From contig JARDYH010000007.1 of NCBI GenBank assembly GCA_029215795.1, positions 101,447,263 to 101,511,262 on the forward strand: a stretch of DNA of 64,000 nt, written 5' to 3'. This document shows positions 45,405 through 55,860 of this stretch, piece after piece. Both the position numbers and the translations under genes were made by a program. This DNA comes from Anniella stebbinsi. Taxonomy: Eukaryota; Chordata; Lepidosauria; Squamata; Anniellidae. Under the pieces are notes generated by a model, which worked only from the letters and a program-made list of their open reading frames with translations, was not told the origin of the DNA and made no database searches. Every line of letters begins with the position of its first letter. Position 1 is the stretch's first letter.

Positions 45405-46739
45405 AATGCCTCAGCATCATTAAACAACCACGTGTTTAAATATGTTTAAATGTGGAAACAACCACAGTTGTTGATGGCTGGCACAGAGAAAAGATATATA
45501 ATACAATCCTATGCATGTTTACTGTTTCCTGTGTGCGGTTACTCTTGTACAGTTACTTGAGACTTACTTCTGAATAAACATGCATACAGTCAGATTTTAA
45601 GAAACCAGATCTCTCTGTATGAAGTACAAACGCATAACTAAAACATTGAAAAAGATTCATGCAAGTGATTTCATGATAAGCCAAAACCAGTGGTATTAGA
45701 TTGGTCTGAACTTTTCCATATAGCTTGCTTCTGGGAAGAGAAGATACAGCCAATGGACACTGGGCTCCTCGTAAAAAGGTCTTTTGAATTCATCGCAATG
45801 CTCTTAGGTTTTTTTTTTTAAAAAAATATTCCCTCAGTACCTTTCAAAGGTTAATGGGCTCCATTTCTGGCAGATTTGCTGTGCGCCACATGTTCAGTTA
45901 TCATGATGATGTGATTGTTTTTAAAAAGATCTTCCCAAGAGTACTCAGATTGCCTAAATGTTTTCAGCTGGGTGCGGCAGGCGAGTTTAAAACTTAAACC
46001 ATCTAAATGTAACATGCTAAAGCCCCAGGTGTAGAACCTGAGTCATATAATATCTGTGGATGATAGTTCCTTGATCTTGCCGAAATGGATTCTATTATCA
46101 CATAGTTGGCTATAGAAACAAAGACAAGTCAACCGTCAAGTCTTCCATCTCAGTACAGAGAACTCCCCCGTTCAACTAGGTGGCACTTCTGTCTAAAATA
46201 ACATTAGCTCAGGCAGCAAGAATCTCAGGGCTCCTCTAAATGAATGATTTATTGTACACTCATGAGTGGCCACTCATGGATGTTTTTGGATCGATGTCAT
46301 TAACAACTAGGATGTCTCCCGCAGAATCCTCCGGAAATCCTGGGAAAAAAGAACTACATTGAAAGTGGTAATAGCCGGAAAACAGCAGGATCTTCCACCA
46401 CTAGATGATACCGTCTCAATAGAACTCAGTGGAATTGAACAGAGAGAAAGTATTCAATTCAAGCCTCTTGTCACCCCTCTTCTCCCATGTAATGCAGCCC
46501 ATAACAACCGTGCCAAAGAACCAAGAAGCACAAAAGCCCCAGGTAAACAACACAATTTCCCTTAATGTAGAGACACCTTTCCTTAGGCATAGCTTTAGCA
46601 GTGACAAAAGGTAAAATGAGCCTATTTTAATTAGGGATATATAAACATCCTGGTCCCTTGCCTAAATGATCAACTCAGTTTCTCAAGCATTCCTCGCCAA
46701 CACCATTTAAACATTCAAATGCTCGCAAAACTCAGATGG
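45405..46739. other. Unannotated non-coding DNA
   Basis: No gene is recognised. 46230-46340 (TCCTCTAAATGAATG, CACTCATGAGTGGCCACTCA) looks like one end of a palindromic repeat related to 33245-33310. Confidence 0.4.
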
Positions 46740-46938
46740 TAGGGTGGCCAGATAAAATCCAGATCAGGGCACATGTCACTTTAACAGTTGTAGAGAAAAG
46801 GGAATTTCAGCCGGTGTCATTTGTATGCAATTAGTCCCTGGTGAAATTCCCTCTTCATCACAACAGTTAAAGCTGCAGGGGCCCTGCCTTCTTTTGTATA
46901 TGGTCACTCTAGTATAGTGCCTGCACCTTTAACTGTTG
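46740..46938. mobile_element. 320-bp palindromic hAT MITE, 3'-truncated copy
   Basis: TAGGGTGGCCAGATAAAATC through one complete arm and the centre (TATATGGTCACTCTAGTATA) to TTTAACTGTTG, where similarity ends and a short CAAACTGTTGCTTGCAAAC duplication begins. The second arm is missing. No flanking duplication. Confidence 0.85.
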
Positions 46939-47047
46939 CAAACTGTTGCTTGCAAACTAGCCTTTGCAAGTAAAACAGAAGTAGAAATTGCTACTTCAAC
47001 CCCTGGGAAAATTGTGAGGGGGGAGGGGGAAACACTGCTATATTAGA

Positions 47048-47367
47048 TAGGGTGACCAGATAAAATCCAGGTCAGGGCTCATGTAACTTTAACAGTTGTA
47101 GAGAAAAGGGAATTTCAGCCAGAGTCATTTGTATGCAATTAGTTCCTGGTGATATTCCCTCTTCATCACAACAGTTAAAGGTGCATGCACTATACTAGAG
47201 TGACCATATACAAAAGAAGGCAGGGCACCTGCAACTTTAACTGTTGTGATGAAGAGGGAATTTCACCAGGACCTAATTGCATACCAATGACACTGGCTGA
47301 AATTCCCTTTCCTCTACAACTGTTAAAGTTACATGAGCCCTGACCTGGATTTTATCTGGTCAGCCTA
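47048..47367. mobile_element. 320-bp palindromic hAT MITE, copy 5
   Basis: TAGGGTGACCAGATAAAATC to ATCTGGTCAGCCTA, flanked by the exact 8-bp repeat ATATTAGA (47040-47047 and 47368-47375). Belongs with 14432 and 55218 in the subfamily with CAGATAAAATCCAGGTCAGG next to the end. Confidence 0.93.
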
Positions 47368-47569
47368 ATATTAGAATAATTGATTTTATAAAGGGTATAA
47401 AGCAAAGTAACTGAAAGTCAGGCACACTGTGCGAGGCTATCAATTTAGTTTTGGCCTGAGTGCAGTTGAGCCATAGAATGCTGAAGGTGTCTGATAAAAG
47501 TATGTGGGTGGAAAATAGATGGAGAGGCAACTGGCCTGCTTGTGCCCCTAAGAACTGATAGTATCATAG

Positions 47570-47735
47570 AACGATAGAATCATAGAGAACCATAGAATAG
47601 TAGAGTTGGAAGGGGCTTATAAGGCCATTGAGTCCAACCCCGTGCTCAGTGCAGGAATATACCTTAAAGCATCCCTGACAGATGGTTGTCCAGCTGCCTC
47701 CTGAATGCCTCTAATGTGGGAGAGCCCCCCACCCC
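47570..47735 (-). mobile_element. CR1 LINE 3' end fragment
   Basis: In plus sense CATAGAACGATAGAATCATA, AGTTGGAAGGGGCTTATAAG, GACAGATGGTTGTCCAGCTG, then TGTGGGAGAGCC. It is the reverse complement of the CR1 3' UTR seen at 33.1 kb, with a decayed octamer tail. Confidence 0.88.
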
Positions 47736-47992
47736 CCACCTGTTTTGGCCTGTGTTCTGCTCTGGGTGGTCCTGTTAAATTTTATTTTCCCCACCCTTGA
47801 CACTCACCACTGAGAAGAGCACTGAGTGACTGCAGTGAGAGAGCCATCACTTTAATCCCTCCCTAAATGCTGTGGGCCCACCACAGCTGGTGCCTGTCTA
47901 TGCACTGGGCTAGGAGGGTTCCTTTAAGAACAGAGGAGGAGTTCAGGAGAACAGAAAGGGGGTGGGGAAGTGTCCTCTGTGAGCCTCAAACA

Positions 47993-48036
47993 TAGGGTGA
48001 CCAGATAAAATCCCCGTCAGAGCTCTGGTCACCCTA
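47993..48036. mobile_element. 44-bp minimal hAT derivative with perfect 8-bp TSD
   Basis: It consists of the first ~33 bp of the CAGATAAAATCC subfamily (TAGGGTGACCAGATAAAATC...) joined to the last ~11 bp (TGGTCACCCTA). The exact 8-bp repeat CTCAAACA lies on both sides (47985-47992 and 48037-48044). It either transposed at this size or is a full insertion that later lost ~275 bp internally. Confidence 0.88.
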
Positions 48037-48044
48037 CTCAAACA

Positions 48045-48903
48045 GTAGTTCATTCTTAGGCTGGTGGAGCCCTGAACAGGAGTACCTCTGTTAGGAGCTG
48101 GGAACACACACCAGCATTTTGCTGTGGGTCCCCATTCATATTGATTAAAAACAAAACAAAAACTGACACACGGCTGTAGTACACAGAGTCACAGATCTTA
48201 AGTGCCTCAGGACAGGCCATGGTAATGAACCACTAGAAATATGCTTCCTGGTGGAGGACTTTTGGTCGGTGATCATCTTTCAGTGTAAATCAACTCCTGG
48301 GGTTGTTGTGAAGCAAAACTGCCCCTCTGAGCCTTTTGGTGGAACAGTGGTGTGAATAAAGTATAAAAAAACGGAATAATAAAGGAATACATTGTACCTT
48401 GTGGAGCATGGCTGAAACCCATCCACTCTGTTTGATGCCAGCAGGGGAAGGGGTAGATGAGCAGAAACACAAGTAAACTGCTATTGTGAAAAACTTGCTT
48501 CTGCTGTAACTAGGAGTGTGCACTGGATTTGTTGCCCCTTTGGACTGTTTCTGGTGCATCCAATGGTGAAGCAAGGGTACCTCCAAAGCAACCAGAACAG
48601 AAGCTGGACCCTGAATAAGGCTTTGTTAATCATTCATTCATTCATTCATTCATTCAATATTTATTATGGTCACAAGACCAGGGCTTTGTTAATGATTCAG
48701 GCTTCAGCAAAGCAGACTGTCTCCCAAAATATCATCTTTTGCTTTTTGAAAAGGTGATGAGGGGGACAGGTGTCTTTTAGATTCTCTCTCTCTCTCTCAA
48801 TGCAGTGGGGGGTAGAAATCGGAGGGAGGGCTTGCCAAAGGTGAAATGGTGAATTCATGGAAGAGGTGAGATTCACAGCAGGGACTTTTTGATTTGTAGC
48901 TTA
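48045..48903. other. Unannotated non-coding DNA
   Basis: Holds (CATT)n at 48630-48656 and a short CT run at 48784-48799. No gene is recognised. Confidence 0.45.
48630..48656. repeat. (CATT)n microsatellite
   Basis: About six CATT units. Confidence 0.95.
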
Positions 48904-50777
48904 GGGCTCCTCTAGACGATTGATTTAAGGCTCATGTACGACGCATTAACGGTTTTACCTCTATAAGAATGAAGTGCAAATCAGGGGTATAGCCTATTTT
49001 TATCCTCGTTAATGTGCGTTTTCGATTGTGCATTAAATAGTGACTTTTAATTTCCTCCGAAGTTACAGTGCCTTATCTTAGTGTAAACAACTTCTGAGCA
49101 GTCGCATTAATGGTGATATTGCGCAGACTGTGGTGGCGATGTCATGCATGAAGAACTGCCCCTTCGGCGGGAACACCTCCCACAGCTGTGTTTTGTCATT
49201 TTCTGTCTCCTCCCTCCCTCCCTACTTCCTTCTTCTTCTTCCCTGATGGACTGTTTAGTAATGGCTGACTGTACCAGTATTTAAAGTAAAGTTTCCTTTA
49301 AACCCCCTCTGGAATCTTTCTTTCATTGAGACGCGGGACTACTCACATGGAGCTGGTTCTACAGGAAATAAGGATGTGCTCATAATTTGAGATCCGCTAA
49401 TGCAACGCCCCCCCCCCCCACTCCCTTGCTGGGATCCTGGCTGGAAAAAGGCAGTGAAACTTGTCTCCATGCAGTGCAAGCGAGTAATTGCCATTGAGCT
49501 TACTCAGGAGTAAGGCGTATTGAGTTACCTCCCCCCACTCCCTTCTGTCATTGCTTTACCGGGAAGGGGGGTGTGTGTGTGTGTGTGTTTTGCACCAAAA
49601 AGACCATTTAGTACTGAGATACCAGTGCAATACCTTTATTCTATAAATGGTTACAGGTGGGCACAAGCCCATTGCAAAGCGTGATTGGAGTAATCAGAAA
49701 GGCACAGCACATGTGGGAAACACACGGGAATGGGGTCTCTGCCCGATCATTCTAATGGCACTGGCAGTTGGCACGCCGGACAATACGCTCAAATCTCCTC
49801 ATTCGATGATGAAGGACACGCAATGAGTGCTCCGTACCGCGAAGGTGCAGCTGCAACCGACCATTCTGTTTCTTGAATACAGCTAGGCGGAATAACAGCA
49901 GCCGCACTGTGTGTGAGTAGAGGGGACAGGGGAAGAAGGGACAAAGAGACGTCAGTGCCAGCCAAGGGTTTTTGTGGGGGCAGCGCCCAGTCCTTCCGCC
50001 TGTCCAGTAACCCACCTCTGCGATGCAAAGACCTGCTGGGATGGAAAGGTTGCCTTCTGGACCACTCAGCATTGGGCATTCCAGAACCAAAATGTGCTGG
50101 CATCTCGGTGTCCAGAGACAGGCAGAATTATGTGAAGTTTGAATGGAACGGGGACATCAGTGCAAAATGCAACATTGTAGCAAAAAGGCTACACAAAAAT
50201 TTGCCCTTGAAGTGGCAGATGTGCCTAGTAGGAGGCTGCGAAGCAGGGGGAAATAAGGGGTGTCTGGAGCTAACATTGGGGGGAGTGTCCCGCGAGGGTT
50301 TCTCCCGTCCCATCCCATACGAGCCTGGCCCAAGCACCACCAGTCACGGGTACTGCTGCTCCGGCATATATCCATAGGCTTGCATTTCTGTTTACTCTTG
50401 AGCAGTTGGGGGGGGACTACTACAAATGGTGATCAGGCACAAAGGAAGAGGTAAACCAGGTGATCAACGGATGGTAACCTAGGTAACCAAAAGTGGGAGA
50501 TTCAGGTGGGCAGGGTTAACAAACGGTGGGAAACTGAGGGGGCAGTTCCACCAGGAAACAAGGCGGTGCTTTCGTCAACATTTCCCCGTTTGAGCATCGC
50601 TATATGCTTAATAGATAATGTGATTAAACGCATGTAAACAACTTTAAAGCACATTGTATGGAGCCTGTAATTCACCTTCATGCCTCTCATATATAGGTAT
50701 TAGGCGTAACCTCGACTGTAAGTTAATACGCAGATTCAGAGAATCAGCTGTAAAAGCGACCTCTTCTAGAGGGGGCC
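48904..50777. mobile_element. Long (1.87-kb) CCTCTACAAG-family element
   Basis: The left ~250 bp (GGGCTCCTCTAGACGATT, ATTAACGGTTTTACCTCTAT, GTGCGTTTTCGATTGTGCAT) and the right ~240 bp (TTTAAAGCACATTG, TATTAGGCGTAACCTCGACT, AAAGCGACCTCTTCTAGAGG) match the two halves of the 345-bp family members. Between them is ~1.4 kb absent from the short copies. It may therefore resemble the longer parent element. The interior carries a possible minus-strand terminal exon. No target duplication is visible. Confidence 0.62.
49635..49906 (-). CDS. Possible terminal exon inside the long CCTCTACAAG-family element
   Basis: Minus-strand reading. A pyrimidine-rich acceptor (CTGTCCCCTCTACTCACACACAG in two parts, AG at 49907-49908) leads into codons for RLLLFRLAVFKKQNGRLQLH, then LRGTEHSLRVLHHRMRRFER and IVRRANCQCH, stopping at 49752. 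A canonical AATAAA on the same strand (49635-49640) lies about 110 bp beyond the stop. The product is strongly basic, as expected for a DNA-binding protein of a transposon, but I recognise no family. The exon model is inference. Confidence 0.3.
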
Positions 50778-50783
50778 TGTGTC

Positions 50784-50791
50784 TCTTTAAC
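50784..50791. repeat. 8-bp target duplication, left copy
   Basis: TCTTTAAC, repeated exactly at 54709-54716, brackets the 3.9-kb hAT-like element. Confidence 0.9.
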
Positions 50792-51068
50792 TAGGGATGT
50801 GTATCGTATCGTTAAAATTGCTGATAACGATACGATATGCTCTCTATCGTGTCTCTGTTTAACGATAACGATACGATAGGAAATCATAAGGAATACAATG
50901 ATAATTATCGGAAATGATAGAAATTCCAAAGATAAATATAATATTTTATCGTGTTATCGGAAGGAGCTTTCTCTTTTGCCACCACATGGACGGAGCTAGA
51001 AGGTGGGGTGTGCTTGATGAGACTGACAGTTTCAGTGACCAATCGTGCAGCAAGGATTCCAGCAGGAG

Positions 51069-51110
51069 CCAATCACAATGTTGGAGGAGGGTGGATATCC
51101 CCGCATAAAA
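51069..51110 (+). promoter_or_regulatory. Possible promoter of the 3.9-kb hAT element
   Basis: CCAAT (51069-51073) precedes a TATA-like CATAAAA (51104-51110) by about 35 bp. The first plausible ATG lies at 51351 (codons for MSGGTVTEGE), about 240 bp downstream, but that frame stops after 17 codons near the GC-rich inverted repeats. Motif spacing is the only evidence. Confidence 0.3.
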
Positions 51111-51469
51111 CCCCCATACTTGGTGTTCTAGGCTCTGTTGGGAGTTAGGCGTTGAGGGGAGAAGGGTGGATTTGTTGGAGCTCTGTCCTGGCTCTGGGTC
51201 TTGGTGGCGAATTGTTGGAGATTCATTGTAATCTCTTGCATCTTTGTGTCTCAGGTTCGTTTGGCTGTGCGTTGCTGCCTGTGTGTTTGAGACTTTGAGT
51301 TATAATTTTTATTTTTATAGTACGTTTTCTGGTTGGGGTTAGGTACTTAGCATGAGTGGGGGTACTGTGACTGAGGGGGAGTGTGTTTGTCCTCTGCCCT
51401 GTTGAACTTTCCGGCCTCCTCCCCTGCGCCATCCGGGGCTTGTTCTAGCCGGCGCCGGACAGCAGCGGA

Positions 51470-52060
51470 TGTCCCTGCAAGTTAAGCTGGGGGCAGGGGG
51501 GGCAGGGGGAGGGGGGGCGCACGGCGCGCTTACCTTGCAGGGACGTCCGCTCCCGTCCGGCGCCGGTCGGGAGCGGACATCCCTGCAAGGTAAGCAGGGA
51601 GCAGGGGGGAGGGGGGCGCGCGGCACGCTTACCTTGCAGGGACGTCCGCTCCTGACCGGCGCCGGCTGCTACTGCGAGCAGGCTTCATGGTCTGCTCCAG
51701 AGTGGCACACCAGGTGATGACATCATCACCCAGCGCTCTACTGAGGGACAGGCCGCAAAGCCTGTCTCTCAGTAGATTTGAGCACCGGAGGGAAGTGGAT
51801 GCCCCTTGCAGGTAAGGAGTGCGAGGTGGGAGGAGGAGCCCCCCACCACTTACCTGCATGGGCGTCCGCTTCCCTCCGGTGCTCAAATCTACTGAGAGAC
51901 AGGCTTTGCAACCTGTCCCTCAGTAGAGTGCCGGGTGAAGCCTGTTTCTCAGTAGATTCGAGCACCGGAGGGAAGCGGACGCCCCTGCAGGTAAGGAGCG
52001 CGAGGTGGGAGGAGGAGGCCCCCCCACTTACCTGCATGGGCGGCTGCGAGGTGGGCGGCC
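51470..52060. repeat. GC-rich alternating direct and inverted repeats
   Basis: The word GGACGTCCGCTCC (and its complement GGAGCGGACATCC) recurs around 51470-51660. CTCAGTAGATTTGAGCACCG and GGTGCTCAAATCTACTGAG recur in alternating orientation at 51760-51990. Units share CCTTGCAGG / CCTGCAGGTAAG edges. The tract looks like repeated foldback duplication. Confidence 0.85.
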
Positions 52061-52249
52061 GGGTGGCGCGAGGCAGGCGGGTGTGTGGGCGCGGGCAGCT
52101 GGGTGGTGCGAGGCGGGCGGTGCGGGCGGCGGTGCGGCCGTGCGGCGCTAGGTGGGCGGGCGGTGCGACGCGGGCGGGCGCCAGGCGGGCGGGCGTGCGG
52201 CGTGGGCGCGCAGTGGGGGGGGTTGTTTTGGGTGGGTAGGGTGGCGGGG

Positions 52250-52291
52250 GGGGTGACTGGGATTTTGGTTCCCAAAATCTGGTCACCCTAG
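52250..52291. mobile_element. hAT-type terminal remnant
   Basis: GATTTTGGTTCCCAAAATCT then GGTCACCCTA matches the inverted TAGGGTGACCA end of the other hAT elements. No partner left end with the flank GTCACTAC is found, so it is an orphan terminus nested in the 3.9-kb element. Confidence 0.6.
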
Positions 52292-52399
52292 TCACTACGT
52301 CCCCTGGGTCTGCTCCTCATGGAGTCCATTAGTGAGGGACTGCAGAAGCATCCCCCTCACACATTTTTTTAAAATTTGGTCAAGCAATGTGCCTGCCTA

Positions 52400-54215
52400 T
52401 GCCTGCCCAGAGGGGGCTCTTATCAATTGGCCAATGTGCCTACCCAGAAGGGGACTTCTATGAACTGGGCGATGTGCCTACCTCTATCCCAAACATGACT
52501 TTTATTTGCCTCTGCTCCAGCCAATGTGCGCAGCTCTGGCATGAAGAAATGCCAACCAGCCTGCATGGGGTTGGCGGGCAGACTGGGTCATTTTTTAAGC
52601 ATGATGATGAGGATCCTGTAGGTTGGCATGCTTCCGGGGTATCTCCTGGCCCAATGAGGCCCTGCCTGCTAAGGCTGGCTCTAAAATATTAACTGTTACG
52701 CCCGTGCTATTCCCCTACCTCCCAATCCTTTTAATTTATAAACATGCATGGGTGAGACAAGGCATTTTACTTTTATGACTGCATATGGAAGGCACTGCCG
52801 CTTAGGTTTATCTACAGGTTTTGAATGTTCACTGTATTCATAAAAATATACCTAACTCACGTGACTTTAATTTGCCAAAGTGCCTACCCTGAACGTACCT
52901 ACCTCAACCCCAATGGGGACTTTTCTTTTATTTGCCACTGCTCCAGCCAATGTGTGCAGCTCTGGCATGAAGAAATGCCCACCACCACCACTGCCTGCAT
53001 GGGGATGGCGGGCAGACTGGGTCATTTTGCTACTGCAGTGGAATGCGGCCATCCACTCACTGTGCCAGGCGTAGGCGCTAGTGGGATCTTCCAGGTTTCT
53101 TCGCTTCCTCCTGCTGGGTATCTCCTCTCCTGGCCCAATGAGTCCCTGCCTGCTAAGGCTATACATGTTACGCCCGTGCTATTCCCCTACCCCCCAATCC
53201 ATATGACTGCATATGGAAGGCACTGCCAGGTTTATCCACAGGTTTGGAAAGTTCATTGTATTCCATCCAGGAATGCATCCACTCACTCTCACTGTGCCAC
53301 GCACACACACGTAGGCGCATTCCCTCTGCTCCAGTCAAAGAGCCAACCTCAACCCAGACGGGGACTTTTCTTTTATTTGCCAAAGAGCAATCCTGAACGT
53401 GACTTTCCATTTATTTGTCAAAGAGCCAACCTCAACCCAGAAGGGGACTTTTCTTTTATTTGCCAAAGAGCAATCCTCAACCCAGATGGGGGCAGGATCT
53501 ACACGTGGTCCTCAATGCGCCACAAGCCGCTTTGGAGTGCTGCACTTCGTCTAGTGTGGCTCAAGCCTCGGAGGCTCTGCTTGCGCTCTCGCCGCCGCCA
53601 CCCTTTCATCCTGGCCGGTCCCAGGGAGGGAGGAGGGAGCGTTGTAAACAAAAGCTAGCAAAGGGCGGTGGCCGCGGTGGCGTGTAGATCCAGCTGGGGA
53701 CTTTTCTTTTATTTGCCAAAGAGCAATCCTGAACGTGACTTTTTATTTGCCTCTGCTCCAGCCAATGTTGTGCGCAGCTCTGGCATGAAGAAATGCCAAC
53801 CTGCCTGCACGGGGATGGCGGGCAGACTTGGTCATTTGAAGCACAATGAGGTCAAGGCGGTGCATGATGGTTGTTTTGATGGCATTCTCACAGTTGTAAA
53901 AGCAGCACATGATATGCTTCTGCTGGGATCCTCCAGGTTGCCCACTGCAGGGGTATCTCTCCTGGCCCAATGAGGCACTGCCAGGCTACGGCTGGCTAAA
54001 ATAACTGTAACACCCGTGCTATTTCCCTACCCCCCAATCCTTTCATTATTTCATTTGACATGCGTGGCCTAATCAATGAGACAAGGCAGCAGCAGTTCAC
54101 CATCTTCTGATTAACACATTTTACTTTTATGACTGCATATGGAAGCACTGCCTGCCTACTAGGTTTCCACAGGTTTGGAAAGTTCATTCATTGTATTATA
54201 TTCATATAATACCTA
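52400..54215 (+). repeat. Three diverged ~0.5-kb direct repeats
   Basis: Units at about 52400-52865, 52866-53340 and 53715-54215. Each contains, in order, GCAGCTCTGGCATGAAGAAA, TGGCGGGCAGACT, CTCCTGGCCCAATGAG, CCCGTGCTATT and TATGACTGCATATGGAAG. Between units 2 and 3 are short copies of a GGGGACTTTTCTTTTATTTG unit. Units differ by many substitutions and indels, so the amplification is not recent. Confidence 0.85.
53492..53694. mobile_element. 203-bp DNA element, GGATCTACACG family, nested
   Basis: Left GCAGGATCTACACGTGG and right GGCGTGTAGATCCAGC. TGGGG is present at both junctions (53487-53491 and 53695-53699), and the pre-insertion site is known from adjacent repeat units (CCCAGA, then GGGGACTTTT). 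The interior shares GGGAGGGAGGAGGGAG and TAAACAAAAGC with the 709-bp member at 10596. Non-coding deletion derivative. Confidence 0.85.
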
Positions 54216-54716
54216 TAAGTCTCAGCAGTAGCAGCATGTAGTGCATTACTAGAAACAGTGCATGCTGTTGAGAGCTTACTTCTGAGTAACGCCTGCAGCT
54301 GTGCATCTGAAATTGGGCACTGATGTGTCCCCTCAAGGCCATCTGTGAGATGGCCATGAGTACTGGACGATGTCTCTTGAAAAAGGACCACATTTCAGCC
54401 ACCTGAAACAGTGTATTTGAAAGCTTACACCTATTGTTCTGAAATTTGGCACACATGACTAGCAATACTCAGTCTGCACTGCGACAAAGTTTCAAACCTG
54501 TAACTTGGAAAATTAAGAAGTTTTAGGCCTTTCAGACTCAAAAGCAACTCTCTCTACGGCAAAATGTAGAAACGATATAATATCGTATTTCCGATATTTA
54601 TCGGAAATCTGATACGATACGGATCACCTACAATATTATCGGAGACGATACTTTTTTTGGTCTGAAATCCCGATAACGATACGATAATTTCGGGCGTGCA
54701 CATCCCTGTCTTTAAC

Positions 54717-55210
54717 CACTGCTGAGAACAGACAGCAATGAGCAGCAGGGGTTGGCAGCAAGGAGAAGGACAATGGGGAACTACATCAGGTAGTTGGTCA
54801 GACTCTGGGAGAAGGACAGGTCCTAACTTCTCTGCTGTTGGACTGCTGCTTCCATTCATTTCAGTAGGGCCTGCATGGAAAGCCTTTATGGTACAATGTA
54901 AATATGTACAGAATGGCTTGCAGCAGCAGGAGCAGCAGCCATATAGAAGATGCCTTTTCATGTGGTGTGCTGGTGATTGGGCAAGACAAACACTTTAGAG
55001 ACACTTAGGTAAGAGCTTGGGCAGATTTACACATGCCAATATAGAGAAATATAGGTCTCTGAAGGAGCACACTGAAATTCCGCTGCCTTTGCACCACTTC
55101 AGTTAAGATACACTTGCCATCATGTCAAGTGTAGAGAGTCAGTTAAGTAACTTGACAGGCAACAGGTGCAGGGTGGTACCCTTAGCCTCTTTCAAAGGCA
55201 TGCTTCTTGT
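54717..55210. other. Unannotated non-coding DNA
   Basis: No gene or repeat family is recognised between the 3.9-kb hAT and the next palindrome. Confidence 0.45.
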
Positions 55211-55217
55211 TTTAGAG

Positions 55218-55537
55218 TAGGCTGACCAGATAAAATCCAGGTCAGGGCTCATGTAACTTTAAGAGTTGTAGAGAAAAGGGAATTTCAGCCAGTGTCATTT
55301 GTAGGCAATTAGTTCCTGGTGAAATTCCCTCTTCATCACAACAGTTAAAGTTGCAGGCACTATACTAGAGTGACCATATACAAAAGAAGGCAGGGCCCCT
55401 GCAACTTTAACTGTTGTGATGAAGAAGGAATTTCACCAGGAACTAATTGCATACAAATGACCCTGGCTTAAATTCCCTTTTCTCTACAACTGTTAAAGTT
55501 ACATGAGCCCTGACCTGGATTTTATCTGGTCAGCCTA
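55218..55537. mobile_element. 320-bp palindromic hAT MITE, copy 6
   Basis: TAGGCTGACCAGATAAAATC to ATCTGGTCAGCCTA, flanked by the exact 8-bp repeat TTTTAGAG (55210-55217 and 55538-55545). Very similar to 14432 and 47048. Confidence 0.93.
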
Positions 55538-55860
55538 TTTTAGAGGGAAGGCTCAAACATATGTATGCGGCTGCATCACTAGGGCCTCAGCAGGAGAATA
55601 CAGTTGTGATAGGATCCTTGGAGGTGTGCTACCAGAAAGACAGTTTCATCCAAAGCCTTGCTAGGGTCAGTGAACTGTTGGTCACTGGAGATGTAACATT
55701 TCTGGAAATTTGAGGCCATGGATAAAAACCTTCTCCCCGGTTTTTTTTTTTGGGGGGGGGGGGAACAATTGGTAAATTTGGTAAAATTGAAAAAAACAAC
55801 ACAATACTTACTTGTTAGCGCTTTTTACAGATTTAAAATTACGTTGATATTTTAAGACAG

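Larger units (their letters stand above)
50792..54708. mobile_element. 3.9-kb hAT-like element with 8-bp TSD
   Basis: The left end TAGGGATGTGTATCGTATCG and right end CGGGCGTGCACATCCCTG are inverted relatives (CAGGGATGTG-type, with one base changed at the left). Subterminal regions on both sides are dense in CGATAACGATACGAT words, likely transposase-binding repeats. TSD TCTTTAAC is exact. The interior holds a promoter-like 5' segment, GC-rich inverted repeats (51410-52060), a hAT-type end remnant (52250-52291), three diverged ~0.5-kb repeats and a nested TIR element. The 277-codon frame at 52825-53658 runs through the repeats and is not a transposase. The element is non-autonomous. Confidence 0.87.

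Noticed and set aside
51738..52295. Overlapping 153-185-codon frames on both strands, rich in Pro, Ala, Arg and Gly.
   Set aside because: Explained by GC-rich low-complexity and inverted repeats within the hAT element.
52825..53658. 277-codon plus-strand open frame as a gene or transposase.
   Set aside because: It runs through tandem repeats and a nested 203-bp insertion, repeats its own residues (LNPxGDFSFICQ), and shows no transposase or other domain.
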